From contig CALAMO010000014.1 in NCBI GenBank assembly GCA_937925855.1, positions 46,279 through 110,278 of the forward strand: a stretch of DNA of 64,000 nucleotides, read 5' to 3'. Positions 60,418-64,000 of this stretch are shown here, piece by piece. Position numbers and translations under genes: made by a program. How positions within the stretch are numbered: the first letter of the stretch is position 1; each line of letters starts with the position of its first letter. The DNA comes from an uncultured Thiotrichaceae bacterium. GTDB taxonomy: Bacteria > Pseudomonadota > Gammaproteobacteria > Thiotrichales > Thiotrichaceae. Under the pieces are notes generated by a model that did not search any database, had not been told where the DNA came from, and saw nothing but the letters and a program-made list of their open reading frames with translations.

Positions 60418-62358
60418 TTAATGCCAGTCCCAGTCATAGCCTTCCTTAAACGCAATCTGCTGCCCATCAACCCACAGCGTTTCAATCAGCACCGGCTCGC
60501 CCGCAGCATTAAACCGCACGCGGCCAATGCCATTGCCATTCAGCAGCCGCTGATGGCGATAGCGCCCATCATGCTCAGCCGGGCGGCGCGAACGTATATG
60601 CATATTGCGGCGGCGAGTAAACCAGTTTAGCGGCGACAAGCTAGCGAACAGCCAACGATTCAGTCGGTCAAAGCTGCGGAGTAATTTCGCAGGAAAGGTA
60701 GCCTTAATGCCTGAACTAGTGATCTGCCAGATATGAGGCCGGTCTTCACGCTGACGCAGACGCACATCGTAAGCAAAAGAGTAATGCACATCACCCGACA
60801 AAATAATAAAATTAAGTGGCGTACGCTGGTGGCGGAAAATATTCAAAATGACTTGGGCTGCACCGGGATGGGCCATCCAATTCTCTGCGTCCACTTTCAG
60901 CGCCTGACCGAACCAGGTGAAAACACGCTGCACCACTTCGATTAATTTAACGCCAAAAATAGGCGCAGGCGAAATGAGGATAACAGCAGGCTGATCCAGC
61001 AATTCCTGCTGCATTTCGATTAGTGCGGCCCAGTCCATCAAGCCAGAGGGTTGTGCCGCGCTGGTTTCAGAATGCCAGCGCCGAGTTCGCGTATCCAGCA
61101 CCACTAATTTAGGTTGGGTGGCCAGCGTATATTGCCAGCCCTCAAAGCGCCGCAGCTCATCAAGCAGTGCATCATGCTGCTGCGGGCAGGCACTAGCCAG
61201 ACTTTGCTTAACCTGCGTGATAAGCTTAGCCGGAAAATTGTCCGGCACATTGCCCCAACCCTGGCACAGCAAATAGGCAAGCAGCGCATTACCAATAATC
61301 CGGTTGGCAAAGGCATCACCGTAAGCACTCGCTTCCCAGCCCCGCGTTAGATTCCAATCATCGGTCACATCATGATCATCAAAAATCATATAAACCGGCA
61401 CATGTGCCAGCACGCGCTGCACCTGAGCCAATCCGGCCACAAACTGTCGAATCGGCACTAACTCCTGCTGATAGCGCGCCTGAAATTGTTCTGGCAGCGA
61501 GATATTTTCTAGCTCTATACAGCGCCATAGGGCCGGTGACCAAACCAATAAGTACATCGCCAACACTTCGGCCAGCGTAATCAGGTGATTATCAGCATGC
61601 ACCGATGTAAACACCGGTTTACGCACGCCGCGAAATAGGGTGTCGCGCACCGTGGCATGCGCGCTAATATCCGGCAACAGCTCGGTGCGCCGGTAGAAGT
61701 TCTTACCGCATTGCTGTAGGTCCTGCTGGCTATACACCTTGGGAATGCCAGGAATGCGCTCGTCACAAAGCCCCAAGCGTGCGATCACCTGCTGAATCGC
61801 ATACAGCATCGGCCCAGCCACATCATCAGCATAAATCTGATCGCCACTGAACATCAATAATGCGGGCTGCGCACCCAGCTCGGCCCCCGGCAAACGCGCC
61901 GCAGCTAGTACCTCATCCACCACTAACAGGCCATCGCTGCCTGGGTGGTGCGGCTTGCGACAGGAACCGTGTAAGATGTGGTCGATATGGCTTTTAATAA
62001 CAAAATTCGGACGCGGCGCGGACTGCGAGCCAATCGCGTCATATAGCAAGCAATCACGATTGTGCCGCAGCCAGCGCGTCGGTTCCGCACTGAGAATACC
62101 AATGTCATAGCTCAGCCAGACATCTTGCGGCAACGGTGTTTCTGGGGCAAGCGTCAGCAGGTGTAAATGCGCATGCTCGCCTAAACGCACGTAACCGGGG
62201 TGTCCAGAATGGAATTCGGCTGAGGCCAGCGTCGTATCGCCTTGATAACATTCCAGTACGAGCGATGCGTCCGTGCCGGTCACCAGCCAGATTACCAGCT
62301 GCTGTGCACTTACATGGCGCAAAACAGGGCCACAAAGAAGGGTGGGTAGGTCGGTCAT
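60418..62358 (-). CDS. PhoD-like phosphatase/phosphodiesterase
   Basis: A 646-residue protein of the PhoD-like metallophosphatase superfamily. Metal-binding motifs occur in order: MFSGDQIYADDV (about residue 165), MIFDDHDVTDDWN (about 335) and ILSGDVHYSF (about 535). An N-terminal beta-rich domain with VIWLVTGTDASLVLE resembles the N-terminal region of PhoD-type enzymes. No signal peptide is evident with either start (ATG 62358 chosen; GTG 62397 also in frame), so a cytoplasmic location is likely. The substrate is probably a phosphodiester or phosphoester, not further assignable. Confidence 0.85.
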   Translation of the reverse strand: MTDLPTLLCGPVLRHVSAQQLVIWLVTGTDASLVLECYQGDTTLASAEFHSGHPGYVRLGEHAHLHLLTLAPETPLPQDVWLSYDIGILSAEPTRWLRHNRDCLLYDAIGSQSAPRPNFVIKSHIDHILHGSCRKPHHPGSDGLLVVDEVLAAARLPGAELGAQPALLMFSGDQIYADDVAGPMLYAIQQVIARLGLCDERIPGIPKVYSQQDLQQCGKNFYRRTELLPDISAHATVRDTLFRGVRKPVFTSVHADNHLITLAEVLAMYLLVWSPALWRCIELENISLPEQFQARYQQELVPIRQFVAGLAQVQRVLAHVPVYMIFDDHDVTDDWNLTRGWEASAYGDAFANRIIGNALLAYLLCQGWGNVPDNFPAKLITQVKQSLASACPQQHDALLDELRRFEGWQYTLATQPKLVVLDTRTRRWHSETSAAQPSGLMDWAALIEMQQELLDQPAVILISPAPIFGVKLIEVVQRVFTWFGQALKVDAENWMAHPGAAQVILNIFRHQRTPLNFIILSGDVHYSFAYDVRLRQREDRPHIWQITSSGIKATFPAKLLRSFDRLNRWLFASLSPLNWFTRRRNMHIRSRRPAEHDGRYRHQRLLNGNGIGRVRFNAAGEPVLIETLWVDGQQIAFKEGYDWDWH

Positions 62359-62616
62359 TGTGTGCGGACTATAGTTATTGTCTATCGGATCGTGCACGAT
62401 CTTTGGCGCTCATTTTGGGCATCTATTGCAAAGATGGGCTAACGTTAGCCCACTCCTGGAAGTCTGCCAAATATAAACACAAAAAAAGGCCGAATCGACG
62501 CAGAATGCCGCCGGGCAGCGGGACATCAGCGCTGCAATTTTTCCACAGCGGGGCATCTGTTTCCCCGATGGCCTGTGATAAACTGCACACCTATGTTCAC
62601 AATTAGAGATTGAATT

Positions 62617-63366
62617 ATGGCTGGCCACAGTAAATGGGCAAATATCAAACACAAGAAAGCGGCGGTGGATAAGAAACGCGGCAAAGTCTGGAGTAAGCTG
62701 ATTCGTGAAATCACTGTGGCGGCACGCGAAGGTAAAACGTCTGATGCCTCCACCCACCCGCGCCTGCGCCTTGCTGTTGATAAAGCGCTGGCGGCGAATA
62801 TGCCGAAAGACACGATCGAAAAAGCCTGTAAGCGCGGTGCTGGCGAGCTGGGTGCGGATAATATCGAGGAAGTGCGCTACGAGGGTTATGGTGCTGGCGG
62901 TATTGCGGTATTGGTTGACGCGGAAACCGATAATATCAACCGCACCGTGTCCGAAGTACGCCATGCCTTCAGCAAACACGGCGGCAATATGGGCACCAAC
63001 GGCTCAGTTTCCTATATGTTCAACCAGCTCGGCGTCATCGGCTTCGCGCCCGGTGCGGATGAAGACGCCATTATGGAAGCGGCGCTGGATGCTGGTGCAG
63101 AAGATGTTATCACCGACGAGGAAGGTGGGATTGAAGTGCTCACCACGCCGGATGCGTTTGGCGAGGTACAAAACGCACTGGTGGAAGCGGGCTTTACCCC
63201 GGACGAAGGTGAAGTCACCATGCGGGCTGATAACCTGACGCCGCTGGATGTGGAAGCGGCAGAAAAGCTGCTGAAGATGGTGGATACGTTGGAAGAACTG
63301 GACGACGTGCAGGAAGTGTATACCAACGCGGATATTTCCGATGAGGTGCTGGAACAGTTGGGTTAG
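62617..63366 (+). CDS. yebC: YebC/PmpR family transcriptional regulator
   Basis: A 249-residue protein of the TACO1/YebC family: [20 protein letters not shown] at the N terminus, [32 protein letters not shown] and the C-terminal [17 protein letters not shown]. Members act as DNA-binding regulators, and some relieve ribosome stalling at proline runs. AGAGAT lies upstream of the ATG. The gene precedes ruvC as in many gammaproteobacteria; here the spacer carries a palindromic repeat and a 12-bp duplication. Confidence 0.95.
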   Translation: MAGHSKWANIKHKKAAVDKKRGKVWSKLIREITVAAREGKTSDASTHPRLRLAVDKALAANMPKDTIEKACKRGAGELGADNIEEVRYEGYGAGGIAVLVDAETDNINRTVSEVRHAFSKHGGNMGTNGSVSYMFNQLGVIGFAPGADEDAIMEAALDAGAEDVITDEEGGIEVLTTPDAFGEVQNALVEAGFTPDEGEVTMRADNLTPLDVEAAEKLLKMVDTLEELDDVQEVYTNADISDEVLEQLG

Positions 63367-63407
63367 CCTTGAATTTAATGGTGCCAGCCTTGACCCTCAC
63401 CCCCCGG

Positions 63408-63434
63408 CCCCCTCTCCCTGATAGGGCGAGGGGG
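63408..63434. repeat. Palindromic genomic repeat between yebC and ruvC
   Basis: A 12-bp stem with one G-T pair (63408-63419 with 63423-63434) and loop GAT, flanked on the left by a C-rich CCTCACCCCCCGG. This 'CCCTCTCCC-TGA-GGGAGAGGG' type is a common dispersed intergenic repeat of proteobacteria and is similar in style to the element in cobN. Confidence 0.75.
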
Positions 63435-63447
63435 AGTAAAGATTCTC

Positions 63448-63471
63448 GCCGCTATATTGGCCGCTATATTG
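63448..63471. repeat. 12-bp tandem duplication at the ruvC start
   Basis: GCCGCTATATTG is present twice head to tail (63448-63459 and 63460-63471), ending one base before the ruvC ATG. It replaces the region where a Shine-Dalgarno sequence should be; the nearest purine-rich tract is at 63428-63436. Confidence 0.85.
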
Positions 63472-63472
63472 C

Positions 63473-63994
63473 ATGAGTGTCAGACGAATTATCGGTATCG
63501 ACCCCGGCTCGCGCATTACCGGCATCGGGGTGATCGAAACTGACGGCCAGCGCACCCGGTATATTTACAGCGCGGGTTTAAAGCTCGGCGATAAAGCACT
63601 GCCGGAGCGCCTCGGCGAGATATTCACCGAAGTCAGCGCGGTCATCCGACAGTACCGCCCGGATGAGATGAGCATCGAAAACGTCTTTATGTCAAACAAC
63701 GCCGCTTCCGCCCTTAAATTGGGACAGGCACGCGGCGCAGCGATTTGTGCGGGCGTGGTGTTACAACTCCCCGTACACGAATACAGTCCCAAAGAAATCA
63801 AACAGGCCACCGTTGGTAAAGGGGCAGCGGATAAAACGCAGGTGCAGCACATGGTTAAAGTACTGCTAAACCTACAGGGCAAGCTACAGGCTGACGCCGC
63901 CGATGCGCTGGCGATAGCCCTGTGTCACGCCCATATCAGTCATTTAAACAGCCGCATAGCCAACGCCACCCGCCCCCAACCCCGCAGACGCTAA
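63473..63994 (+). CDS. ruvC: Holliday junction resolvase RuvC
   Basis: Crossover junction endodeoxyribonuclease of 173 residues, normal length. Catalytic acids are visible: Asp in [12 protein letters not shown] (residue 9), Glu in [11 protein letters not shown] (about residue 68) and the pair of Asp in [12 protein letters not shown] (about 139-142). Works with RuvAB to resolve recombination intermediates. The start ATG at 63473 lacks a close ribosome binding site because of the duplication before it. ruvA would be expected just beyond the window. Confidence 0.95.
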   Translation: MSVRRIIGIDPGSRITGIGVIETDGQRTRYIYSAGLKLGDKALPERLGEIFTEVSAVIRQYRPDEMSIENVFMSNNAASALKLGQARGAAICAGVVLQLPVHEYSPKEIKQATVGKGAADKTQVQHMVKVLLNLQGKLQADAADALAIALCHAHISHLNSRIANATRPQPRRR

Positions 63995-64000
63995 AGGAAC

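Noticed and set aside
62410..62979. 189-residue minus-strand frame over the yebC start
   Set aside because: Antisense to conserved yebC codons and without family features.
1..64000. tRNA genes, rRNA genes or CRISPR arrays
   Set aside because: No cloverleaf with a conserved T-loop, no rRNA segments and no regularly spaced identical repeats were found in the gaps.

Overview
The window looks like chromosome from a gammaproteobacterium that oxidises reduced sulfur compounds. The rpsB-tsf, map-glnD, yoaA-tsaB, pntAB and yebC-ruvC arrangements are gammaproteobacterial, a soxXYZA operon with a tusA-type gene is present, and base composition is moderate (a little over half G+C by eye). A Thiotrichales-like sulfur oxidiser would fit, but the genus cannot be read from the window.

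Layout. 1-2318: 3' end of a large secreted calcium-binding protein (GEVED, cadherin-like and thrombospondin-3 type repeats) and its terminator. 2338-3249: DMT-family exporter. 3319-16399: a purine-catabolism and purine-uptake locus. Guanine deaminase diverges from hiuH, xdhA, xdhB, xdhC, an ABC ATPase and two permeases; almost all junctions from hiuH onward overlap by 1-4 nt. A BMP-type binding protein follows a spacer with a duplicated palindrome, then ureidoglycolate lyase and a GntR/FCD regulator with a candidate operator. 16412-21314: MORN-repeat protein and a pqi (MCE) lipid-transport operon in which PqiA is split into two genes and PqiB carries four 26-residue repeats. 21416-35565: housekeeping block (GNAT, tsaB, yoaA, LpoP-like lipoprotein, mrcB, pyrD, tsf, rpsB, map, glnD).

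35581-44386: cobalamin genes cobJ, cobM, cobW and cobN on the minus strand. Between cobW and cobN lies an A+T-rich cassette holding a PD-(D/E)XK nuclease gene, a 57-residue partner gene and a Uma2-type nuclease gene broken by one in-frame stop. cobN itself carries an in-frame palindromic repeat. 44457-47025: ACT-domain protein, MAPEG protein and an unrecognised exported protein. 47031-52673: LysR regulator divergent from a flavin reductase, aldehyde dehydrogenase, luciferase-like monooxygenase, DUF1185 protein and alpha/beta hydrolase. This resembles a complete oxidative catabolic pathway for an unidentified, possibly heterocyclic, substrate. 52853-55272: soxXYZA-tusA. 55315-58315: pntAB. 58490-59225: MbcA/ParS/Xre-type protein with an unknown partner. 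59226-59844: a gene-poor stretch with a candidate orphan small RNA and a bidirectional hairpin. 59845-62358: a single-domain PqiA homologue and a PhoD-like phosphatase. 62617-63994: yebC and ruvC, separated by a genomic palindromic repeat and a 12-bp tandem duplication.

How the parts work together. The purine locus would import nucleosides or bases, deaminate guanine to xanthine, oxidise xanthine to urate, hydrolyse 5-hydroxyisourate and cleave ureidoglycolate. Uricase, OHCU decarboxylase, allantoinase and allantoicase are not in the window. Sox genes here supply the SoxXA cytochrome and SoxYZ carrier, while soxB and soxCD must lie elsewhere if they exist. The most novel-looking items are the monooxygenase catabolic cluster, the 57-residue/nuclease pair, the candidate small RNA at about 59525-59600, the PqiB repeat tail and the repeat insertion in cobN.
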